This document shows positions 53,036-61,878 of a DNA stretch of 64,000 nt, one piece after another; positions within the stretch are counted from its first letter, which is position 1; each line of letters begins with the position of its first letter. The notes under the pieces were generated by a model. That model had not been told where the DNA came from, made no database searches, and worked only from the letters and a program-made list of their open reading frames with translations. The translations under genes were made by a program, and so were the position numbers. This DNA is from Liolophura sinensis (lineage: Eukaryota > Mollusca > Polyplacophora > Chitonida > Chitonidae), in assembly GCF_032854445.1 (NCBI RefSeq), contig NC_088296.1:7243435-7307434 (forward strand), in the 5' to 3' direction.

Positions 53036-53420
53036 ATTGGAGTAATGCCGCTTGAATTCAGTGGGCAACTCTTGTAGCTGTAGCCTAATCGCATTATACT
53101 GTTTTCAGAAAATCCATCCAACAGTTCTCAACTATAGTTTTCATATATTCTGTTTGCAACCGAAAGTGATAACACTTACACATAATTTGAACACATCTGT
53201 TGATGTAATTTTGTAGAAAATTGGTTCTTTGTTGAAATGTGACACTTTCATATAAAGTTGAAGGCGTTGCGTGCAAACCATTGTTGAGATGTCACAGAGT
53301 ATAAATGTGTACAAGCATACTGAGGGATTTACCTCCCCTGCATAGATCACGTCCAATTCTCAGAACTACGTATTTTCTATTTCCATCTGTTCAGTTTTAT
53401 CAACTTGTGAAAGGGTGTAT
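53036..53420 (+). promoter_or_regulatory. Broken TRIM promoter/5'-exon module, copy at 53.3 kb
   Basis: GAGTATAAATGTGTACAAGC (TATAAA 53,300-53,305), ACTGAGGGATTTACCTCCCC and TAGATCACGTCC are present. After TTTTATCAACTTGTGAAAGG the sequence leaves the family, so the GTGTCGACAG and 5' splice site are lost. It sits 573 bp from the ORF1 fragment, close to the spacing in the 28.5 and 57.8 kb copies. Confidence 0.6.
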
Positions 53421-54310
53421 AGTAGCAAATTACACACCCACTAGCACCATGGTTAAAGCAGAATTAGGTAAAAATGGCAATGATGTTAATTGCAGACTGA
53501 CGGCTAGGGCGTGTCTTTTATAGATTCTACCGTTAGCCTGTGTGTGAATCTATAGCACTGTCGATAAACAGTCTAAATATTTACGTCAAGGAAAACAACT
53601 GGATTGGATTCAGGTTCATACTGTTTATTTATGTCGGTCTTGTCACTACATGTATATGTACAGAGCGATGGGAGGCCTCTATGTTATTGAGTTTCTGAAG
53701 CTTTGACATTGAAAGGCCTTATACAGAGTTATGTTGAAGGTCGATTACTGGCGGTGACGTGTCCGCCTGTGGTACACAAAGCCCGAACGTATTGCCTTGA
53801 TCATGCATCGGTGTTTATTGTTTACTTAACAACGTTCGGCTGTCCGCTCCAAATATAAACCTGTGGTTGGTAATGATTAATAGTTATAGGGTATACAGTT
53901 CTCCTATTCTATATAGGTCAGCACATCTGTTGTACGATAGCCTATACTAGTTGATCATGACGTCAAAGATTAGGAATGTCTGTATAGGTAAATGGTGCTG
54001 AAAGTAAATCGAATCTTAAAATTATGTACGGATTTGCACATATTATTTTATAAAATTGGGTCAAAATTACCAAGTTCCAACATTGCTTCTGGAGGTCTTT
54101 CTTTCTTTTGTTTCTTTTTTCCTACTTTTATATCGCCAGAGTCTTTTTTACACACTGCTGTTTATAGCATAACAATAGCAAAAGTCGCCATATTTCTAAC
54201 TGAGCAGAAGGGATGACCTCCGAGGCAAACCAGGCACACATACTGATATGAGTCTTACAATGCTTTTTGGATGAAAATTGCAATAGTGAGAAAGGGTATT
54301 ACGTGTTCCC
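53421..54310 (+). repeat. TRIM-locus repeat unit 5, intron and RING-flank remnants
   Basis: GGGCGTGTCTTTTATAGATT, GAAGGTCGATTACTGGCGGT, TAACAACGTTCGGCTGTCC, then GTCGCCATATTTCTAACTGA and GCAGAAGGGATGACCTCC, are in the order found upstream of the RING exon of gene B. The coding exon is missing. A C-rich patch (CCCCACCCCCACCCCCC) lies at 54,309. Confidence 0.65.
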
Positions 54311-54379
54311 CACCCCCACCCCCCATATATGGTTGGAAATGTTTTGAGAGATAACTCTCTCTGAAAAATTGGCACTACG

Positions 54380-55029
54380 TTTAATATAGATTGCTAAAGA
54401 ATGTATGTTGTTTGTAGAAGATACATAAGTTGGAAAAAGTAACTGCGAGTAAACGATTTTATATTTAACCTCGTCGGCCTACAAACTTACATCACATGAA
54501 TCCACTATTTTTGTTTGAAGAAAGGGATACTGTGTAAGCAAACACCGCAATACCTTATCATCATTTAAAGGGTGGTTTTATGACAGAAAATAAAAAAGCA
54601 ATCATAAGCGTGAACAAAAACAAATTAGTTTTAAAAAGGAATAAATCTTTTCTGGTTAGCCAGTCATAGGTACTTCATATTTGTAAACTTCATATTTGTA
54701 AACTCATAAAACTGAGTACAAAATTATGTTGACGGGTGGAAACCTGTTCTGGAGGAAACCGAGTAGCTGAACACGTAAAGCCCTAAGGTTGTGACTTCAG
54801 CACAAATGACTATGTGGCTTTTTTCTTGGTTACAATATTAATAAGCAGTAAAACAGCAAACAATTGCATTTATCTTTTGTTGCCATTGTACATGTACATG
54901 TTGGGTTTCTTGCACATGTGTGTCGGATGTGTTTTGTGTTCACTTTGGCTTTTTTTTACATACATTTAATACATTTTGAGCACTTTGTGGGTTTACTGTA
55001 CGTCTGATCATTTTGCGTTCTCTTTGAAT
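54380..55029. repeat. TRIM-locus repeat unit 6, left module
   Basis: From ATTGCTAAAGAATGTATGTT to GTACGTCTGATCATTTTGCG it matches 22,778-23,400 and 25,630-25,750, including GGAGGAAACCGAGTAGCTGA and TATTAATAAGCAGTAAAACA. It marks the start of the unit that contains gene B. Confidence 0.7.
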
Positions 55030-56535
55030 TTAAATCACAAGTCATTTTCACCCAGGAGTGAGCTTGTAGAAAGTTTTCGTTATCAACCTGAATGTGCCTA
55101 GGCTTAGCGCAAATGCAGTTTAATTTTCAGCTCAATCGCATCAGCCGCTCTGGAGAAGAAGATTTGCTCAGGTTGGCACAAAATCCAATATGGCCACCAA
55201 ATGTCCCCAAAAGCCAAAAAGCACAATTTCAGATACATTCCTAAAACATACTAAAGTTTCAGGGACGTACCACTTGTCGTTTTCTCATAAAAGTTATCAC
55301 CAAACTGCCTATAATAATAATAATAATTCGAACAGATACAACTAGGGCTCAAGTCTAGGGATTCAAGCCTGTATTGCTGCGGATGGTCGTGTGCTTCCCC
55401 CGGGCTTTGCCCGGTTTCCTCCCACCATAATGCAGACTGCATATGAAATGGTCTTGAGGTTGGCGTAAAACACCAATCACAAAAATAAATAAATCAAGCT
55501 TGTATGGCTTGAACTCCTAATAATCCGTACTATAACACTAGGTTATAGAAAAACTAAAAGCTAAACTAAAAGTGTGGAAGTCTAAAAAAAACCCCACTGC
55601 AGTGATGTTAACTGTTATATTTTATACATTACTGGTTTAGAACTAGCTGTCCTTCAAAAACTGTGTCACCAGAGAATTTGAAATTGATTTCTTATGATTA
55701 CGGGGATCAGATATTAATTCAGGTTTTGGAAGAAGCGAGAGAGGAATCGCCGGAAAAACCCGAGTCAGTGCTGGGCTGTGCTATATAAGACTTTAATTGT
55801 ATCTAGATGCTTACTTAAACGTAGTTTTTAGGAATTGGCCTTGCGATTGTTGACCTCGAACGTCCATCTTGATTCACGGTTGGTATACAAATGTTTGTTT
55901 CGACGCATAGGTTTGTACATTTAATTTTAAGAATTTTAACACAGGGAAAAAGCGTAATTTGCTAATTTGCTGCGGCTGCCTTTCGATGTAATTCATAATT
56001 CAGCACGGTAGCCTATAAGGAAACCATCAACGTATAAAGAACCCTCTGTAACAGATGTTAAGTTTTTTTGTCAAGCTATTAAGTTGAAGCTAAACAGTGT
56101 TGGCGATAGTATACTGCCCTGGAGTACACCCATTTTTGCTCATCAGAGTCGAAAAGATTTTACCTACTCGTACTCTAAACTGACGATCAAAGTTCTGATA
56201 CATACATAAATGACGACAAGTCCAATATCCGAGAAGTCTTTTAAAACACCATATTACGAATAAAAGTTTTAATGCGACAAACTTTAAATCGACTTTGAGG
56301 AAAACCACATTTAATATTATACAGTAAAGTTTATTATTTATTATTTGTCATTTACTACCGGGTTTTGGAACCGGGATAATATATACCTTCTTCCACGAGT
56401 GTGGAAAAATTACAACTAATCTAAATATCATGATTAAACAAGCCCAAGTGAGTCTCCAGTGGCTGAGAGGACAAATTGGTTGGAAACTGAAACTGAAAAA
56501 TGAAGTTTGATCATAATGTGGAGAATTGGTCAGCA
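55030..56535 (-). mobile_element. Minus-strand LINE relic in repeat unit 6
   Basis: Minus-strand fragments read KVYIIPVPKPGSK (56,348-56,536, the PVPKPGK motif that precedes the RT palm) and DRQFRVRVGKIFSTLMSKNG (56,308-56,090). It is the same insertion as the relics at 18,365 and 25,750, with more deletions in the RT. A SINE fragment interrupts it at 55,370-55,495. Confidence 0.82.
55370..55495 (+). mobile_element. tRNA-derived SINE, 3' half
   Basis: GCGGATGGTCGTGTGCTTCC, CCCGGTTTCCTCCCACCATA and GGCGTAAAACACCAATCACA are followed by AAAATAAATAAATC. It is absent from the matching place in units 2 and 4, so it inserted after the unit duplicated. Confidence 0.85.
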
Positions 56536-56616
56536 TTTTTAGTGATTCAGGGCGTCTTGCAGCAAAACAATGCTATTGCTCTAGGCAAAGCTATTGATGA
56601 TTCCGCTGGAGATGTT

Positions 56617-56868
56617 TAATTCGTTTATTTGATTAATGTTTTACGCCGTACACTTATACGACTTCGGCCAGCATTATAGTGAGAGGAAGCCGGACAAATC
56701 CCGGGGGAACCCACGACCATCCGCAGTCTGCTGGAAGACCATCCCACATACAAGCGGAGAGGAAGACAGCGTGGGCTGGACTTGAATTTACAGAAACCGC
56801 ATTGTGAGATCCCCCTGGGTCATTGCGTCGCGTTGGCACACTAACCACCTCGGCCACGGAGGCCCCGA
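56617..56868 (-). mobile_element. tRNA-derived SINE, near full length
   Basis: It runs from TAATTCGTTTATTTGATTAA through CCATCCGCAGTCTGCTGGAA to the antisense head CCTCGGCCACGGAGGCCCC. GATGTT flanks both sides (56,611-56,616 and 56,869-56,874). It occupies the same insertion site as 20,692 and 27,204. Confidence 0.92.
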
Positions 56869-56998
56869 GATGTTAAAAAAAAGTTAGGTCCAGTGATACG
56901 TTGATTGAGTGCAGAGCCATATGAGGACGTAGTTTTATTGACAGGTTAGTTAATTCTTTCACAGATATAGTTTTAGGTTTTAGGTTTACCGTCCCCAA

Positions 56999-57256
56999 TC
57001 ATCGGCAAGTCAGTGTCAATAAATGTTGATTTATGGCCTTCTCCTGCAAATTGGACGCAAAACAGTTTATCTCAACAATGACCATTACAATGCCCAAGTT
57101 TTGGCATGACAAGTTAGGTATGTATAGGTCTACCTGGGGAGTGTACTGGCAAATTGAGAATGACTGAGGGAAAGAGGGGTTATTAAATGTCGATAAGTAC
57201 GTACGGAGTTTTCTATCACTGTCACTTGTATGTTGTGAATTGCTTGACATTGACAA
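56999..57256 (-). pseudogene. LINE ORF1 fragment in repeat unit 6
   Basis: The minus-strand frame contains STFNNPSFPQSFSICQYT and VDLYIPNLSCQNLGIVMVIV. It is the counterpart of 27,610-27,880; the zinc-knuckle cysteines are partly lost by frame change and deletion. Confidence 0.72.
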
Positions 57257-57780
57257 CCCCTTGTGATTTTAGTTCGGAGGATATCTTCTCTAACCGATTG
57301 GTCAAACTGGGCCAATCCGATCTTCAGTCTCTAACTAAGTAAAAGCCGAAGTGGAGTGTTGGGCTTGAAAATCTCGCATTTAAGGGTTGCAACCGAGGGC
57401 AATCAGGTAGGCCTACTCCTCTATGGCCCCTCATACAGAGATGGGAGATGTGACTCCATTATATTTCACCGAGTTCTCACTGCAGAGGTTTAGGTTACGA
57501 CAAGCTTGCCAAGAAAACTCAGGCCCTTTTCTTTTCAACCGGAGACCCCACAAAGGTAATGCCGCTTGAATTCAATGGGGAACTATTGTAAGTATAGCCT
57601 AATCTCATTATGCTGGTTTCAGAAAATCCATTCGACATTTCCCAGCTATCTTTCCAATGTATTCTGTTTAGAACTAAACGTGATCAATATAAATGATTTG
57701 AACCTATTTACTGAAATAATTTTGTGAGAAAGTGATTGTTTGTTGAAAGGTGACATTCACATATAAGCTTAAAGTTAATG
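57257..57780. repeat. LINE 5' region and unit flank before the gene B promoter
   Basis: It matches 27,881-28,440, including the LINE junction near 57,555 (CCGCTTGAATTCAATGGGGA). No gene is seen. Confidence 0.6.
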
Positions 57781-57958
57781 GCGAGCTGCGGAAACCAATG
57801 TTGAGATGTCACAGAGTATAAATGTGTACAAACATAGGCCTAGGGAGGGATTTACCTCCCCTCCACAGATCACGTGCATTTCTCAGATCTAAGTATTTTC
57901 TATTGCAATCTTCTCAGTTACACAAAGATCTGAAGTCAAGTTGGATCTGTGTCGACAG
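57781..57958 (+). promoter_or_regulatory. Candidate TRIM promoter/5'-exon module, distal copy for gene B
   Basis: TATAAA at 57,817-57,822 lies in GAGTATAAATGTGTACAAAC. It is followed by GAGGGATTTACCTCCCCTCC and CAGATCACGTGCATTTCTC (E-box CACGTG). It ends GTGTCGACAG before GTAAGCTC (5' splice site at 57,959). It is the best preserved copy with both TATA and E-box, 3.2 kb upstream of the RING exon. Confidence 0.62.
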
Positions 57959-58538
57959 GTAAGCTCTGTAAGACGATTATATGTACTTTGGATGGAAACG
58001 ATCACTCAGGATAAGGAGTTATCTTTACTTGATCATATCACCGACTGTCAGACACAACTTAATTGGCTTGGTCGTCCATAAATCGACACAATGTAGATAT
58101 ACGAATGGGGCGTTTCCTTTATAGACTTTAACATTAGCCATGTCAGCCTGTGTGTGAACCTCAAACTGTCGATATTTGCGTATAAATAAAAACGACTGAT
58201 TTTTATTCAGGTTCATACTGTTTAACTGTGTCAGTCTTGTCACTATGTATACAGGGCGATAGTACGTCATTAATGTGAGGTTCTGAAACTTTGACCTTGA
58301 AAGACATTATGCAGTTATGTTGAAGGTCGATTACTGGCGGTGACGTGCCGCATGTGACACACAAAGTCTGAATATCTTGCCTAAATGGATCGCTGTTTGT
58401 TTACTTACAACGTTCGCCTGTCTGGTCCAAATATAACAACTGTGATAGTATAAAAGCCCTGTCAGGGGTTCAAGCGTTCTCCTAATCCATGTAGGTCAGT
58501 CCATCTGTTGTATGATATCCTATATCAGTTGCCCATAG
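57959..58538 (+). repeat. Duplicated intron-like DNA after the 57.9 kb module
   Basis: It is the counterpart of 28,584-29,169 with very high identity. No exon is seen. Confidence 0.6.
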
Positions 58539-58792
58539 GGGCCTCCGTGGCCGAGGGTATTAGCACAACAGAACAGCTCAATGACCATGAAGCCTTCCGC
58601 CAATGCGATCGCTGCGAGTTCAAGTCCAGCTGATGCTGGCTTCCTCTCCGGCCGTATGTGTGAATGTCTGTCAGCATCAAGCGGATGGTCGTTGGCTTCC
58701 CCCAGCCCCAGTTTCCTCCTACCATAATGCTGGCCGCTGTCGTATGAATGAAGTATTCATGAGTACGGCATAAATCAAATAAATAAATAAAT
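58539..58792 (+). mobile_element. tRNA-derived SINE, full length
   Basis: It has the same head, box A-like and box B-like words and tail as 29,170-29,427, with about ten differences. It is the orthologous insertion carried by the segmental duplication. Confidence 0.92.
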
Positions 58793-59247
58793 ATTGTTAG
58801 AAGTAAATTGTTATTGATCGTTGATCTGTGAGCCATCCGATCAGCTGCAGTTAAAACAGTACACTGCAAATAATGGCCTTTGCGAGGGCCAACATTTTTA
58901 CGGTTATGTGCACATTCTTGAGTTGGGCATAAAAGTAAAATAAATAATTAAAATCTATTGCCCACAATGTGTGTGTACGTAATTGGTGCTAAAAGTATAT
59001 AGAATCTTAAAATTATGTACAGATGTGCACACATTATTTTCAGCCCTACTATAATATATATAGGTGATGTCTTCGTAAGACTGTCTATTGGACAGTGTTT
59101 AGACGCAAATCTCTATACAAATATAAATGAATTGAGCCAAACTACTGAATTAATTTTAGGGAAACTGCATGGTAGTTTATTAAAATATAGCATTCGCATA
59201 TAAAGTTAAAAGAGAACTGTGCTAACCACTGTAGGGATGCCATAGAT
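58793..59247. other. Duplicated non-coding stretch between SINEs
   Basis: It matches 29,428-29,870. Nothing coding is seen. Confidence 0.6.
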
Positions 59248-59288
59248 TTGTTTATTTATTTGATTGGTGTTTTATGACGTACTCAAGT
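59248..59288 (-). mobile_element. SINE tail left by a deletion
   Basis: TTTGTTTATTTATTTGATTG followed by GTGTTTTATGACGTACTCAA is the tail end of the SINE that is longer in the paralogous copy (29,880-30,012). The body, its right target repeat and the TATA position of the next module are deleted. Confidence 0.85.
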
Positions 59289-59402
59289 GAGGCATTTACC
59301 TCCCCTGCTCAGATGACGTGTATTTCACCGAACAAAGTATTTTCCATTTCAATTTGCGCAGTTTTATCAAGTAGTGAAACACGGTGGGGATTGTGTCGAC
59401 AG
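59289..59402 (+). promoter_or_regulatory. Candidate TRIM 5'-exon module, proximal copy for gene B (TATA deleted)
   Basis: GGCATTTACCTCCCCTGCTC, CAGATGACGTGTATTTC and GAAACACGGTGGGGATTG lead to TGTCGACAG before GTAAGTCC (5' splice site at 59,403). The upstream TATA-like part present at 30,022-30,050 is gone, so this copy may be a spliced exon without its own promoter. Confidence 0.55.
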
Positions 59403-61191
59403 GTAAGTCCTGTAAGATATGGCACGTCTATGTTTATGACGGGATGATTCTATTAGGTGAAGGAGATGTCTTATTTGATCGTGTGCCCGACTCTCACACA
59501 GTATTTAATTGGTCTGAACGTCCTCAAATGGACACGAAGTCGATGTACGACTCGGGGCGTGTCTTTGCATAGACTCTACTCTCGGCTTGTGTGTGAACCT
59601 CTCATACTGTCTACAAACACTCGGAATATTTTCTTCTCAAGCAAACGACTGATTTAATTGGGTTCATACTGTCTAATTATGTTGATCTTCTCACTATATC
59701 CAGGACGATAGTACGTTTTTAATGTACATTTCTGAAGCTTTGACCTTGAGAGGCATTATGCAGGGTTTTGCTGAAAGTCGTTGGTTGCCGGCGACGTGCT
59801 GTCTGAGGTTGGGCCTACATACATATTAATAGCCACAACAACCGACCTATATGGATCGCTGTTTGTTTACTTATAAGGTTCGCCTCTACGCTTCAAATAT
59901 AAAAAAAGACTGTAATAGTTAAAAATTTCTAGTTAGGATATATATGTCCTCCGTTTGAAGTGTTTGGTTTGATCTTGGATCTACCGACTTCCAGGCGGGC
60001 TTAAACAGAAGGGGTGTATTACACTGTATAAGTAAATCGAATCTGAAAATTATGTACTGAATTGCACACAGGATTTTCAGTGTTGCAGAACTGGAAGGCT
60101 ACATGTATTATTAACTTCTCACTCAGCAAGCATTACAACCTCGCCCACTGATCACCAATAATGGGGTGTGTTATATGACACAGCTTAACGAGTCAGGACA
60201 GCCGTATACTGCACGTAGGTCTACTTATACATTAGCTCGAGCTGTCTGTATGGAGGTATTGTTGACGATGACCTACTTCTACAGTCTACCTAAGGTTACA
60301 TATCTCCAATCCACGCTTTTGGGTTCTCTTTAAACTGCCCCTGTCATAACACTGTATCTAACTGGACGTGTACTTCACACTTCTACAGTGGAGCGAAGTC
60401 AGCATTTACGGTTTAAACATTTTGTTTGACCAGTGGTGATCGGAGGGTGTAGCAGCTCTGCTGTAGTCTGTACTTCTGTAGTTCCTGACAACTAATCAAA
60501 CACTGGGAGCTGGAAGACTTTGACCTTAATTCATATCCCTCTTTAATCTAAGTAAGACATGTTCGTGTTAATCATCACTATTACAAATGTGATCTGTATT
60601 ATATCTCTTTAATTATTTATTATAATTCTGTAGATAGAGCTGTTCCAAATGTTTTGCCCTATTATCATAAAGTATATAGAATCAAGTTACCTTCATAACC
60701 AATGCAGTTCACAGGCTTGGCCAAATTATCATATTGAGTCAAGTCCCGACATTGGGGCTGAAGAAGATTTCGCACTGACTCTGTAAATCTACTTTTAAAC
60801 CGCGACAGGTTCGTTTTTACACACGAATCTGTTCATTATCTGGATGGGAGCTATATGTCTATCGAACATCAGTATCAAACACATCTGCCCAAACTGGCTT
60901 GACCAGACCTTTGTCAAAACAGTCTCTCGTGGGCAATAAAGGGTTGGATCGCTAAATTTCTAACTGACCAGAATGGATTCCTTTTCAGAAAAGTGATTTA
61001 CGCACACTCTCCTCATACATGAATAGGTACTTAAATGCTTTTTAAATGAGAATAGGAGAATAGCAACTAAAAAGTAACGTGTATAGTGTTGAAATAGGCG
61101 GAGGCTGTGTGTTGTCTTGAAAGTTAATATTTTTTTAAATAGGAACACCCTCACAGGTGCCAATCTGAGCGATTTGTCGTTTTTATTTCAG
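59403..61191 (+). other. Putative first intron of TRIM gene B
   Basis: The intron has 5' splice site GTAAGTCC at 59,403. The sequence to about 60,826 is nearly identical to 30,160-31,595. From 60,827 it contains DNA deleted in gene A, including ATGGGAGCTATATGTCTATC and CTGACCAGAATGGATTCC. It ends in GTCGTTTTTATTTCAG at 61,191. No other exon is recognised. Confidence 0.65.
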
Positions 61192-61209
61192 GAAAAAAAA
61201 CCTAAGCAA

Positions 61210-61878
61210 ATGATGGCCGAGAGCAAGCAGAATCGGGATGATGTTCTCACATGTTCGATATGTATGGAAACATTCCAGAAACCAGTAATGCTACCCTGTC
61301 AGCACAGTTTTTGTAAAAAATGCATTGGTTTGTATGCTGACAAGTCCAAATCTGTGCAGATAGATGACACCTCCGATAGTAGGGGGAATGATGACGCTCA
61401 TCTGATAGCATGCCCTGTGTGTCGGGCACCAACGAATCTGGGAAGAGAAGGTGTGGCTGGACTGGCTCCTAACTTTCATCTGGCAGAAATGGTGGAGAGG
61501 TTCTCTACTGCTGTTAAGGTTGAGGAAGACATCCCTTATTGTTCTCTGTGTGAGGAGGACAATCATGCTAAAGCTGTCAAGTTTTGCACCATCTGTGGTG
61601 TGTTCTACTGTCAGGAATGTCTTGCTATTTGTCACCCAATGAAGGGGCCCCTGAAACGTCACAAACTGATTTCGTCCCAGGAATACCTCTCCCAGGAAAC
61701 CTCACAGGGTGAAGTCAGCAGGGACCACCAATCAACTCAGCAGCCGTCATGTGCTAGACACGGTCAGCCGTTCGTCATGTACTGTGTACCGTGTCGGATG
61801 GTAATTTGTCTGGGGTGTGTGGTTGAGCATCCGGAACATGCTATGCGGGATATACCATCAGCTGCTGAGAATGACAAG
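61210..61878 (+). CDS. Gene B exon 1: RING and both B-boxes
   Basis: The acceptor TTTTTATTTCAG is followed by an 18-nt leader and ATGATG. The 223 codons begin MMAESKQNRDDVLTCSICME. The RING contains LPCQHSFCKKC and ACPVCRAPTNLG, with an acidic insert (IDDTSDSRGNDDAH) in its second half. B-box1 is YCSLC to KRH and B-box2 is CARHGQPFVMYC to EHPEH. It ends GACAAG before GTAATG, phase 0. Confidence 0.92.

Noticed and set aside
61117-61191. An upstream ATG at 61,117 as the start of gene B
   Set aside because: It precedes a strong 3' splice site (TTTTTATTTCAG at 61,191), and the codons between do not resemble a RING N-terminus.
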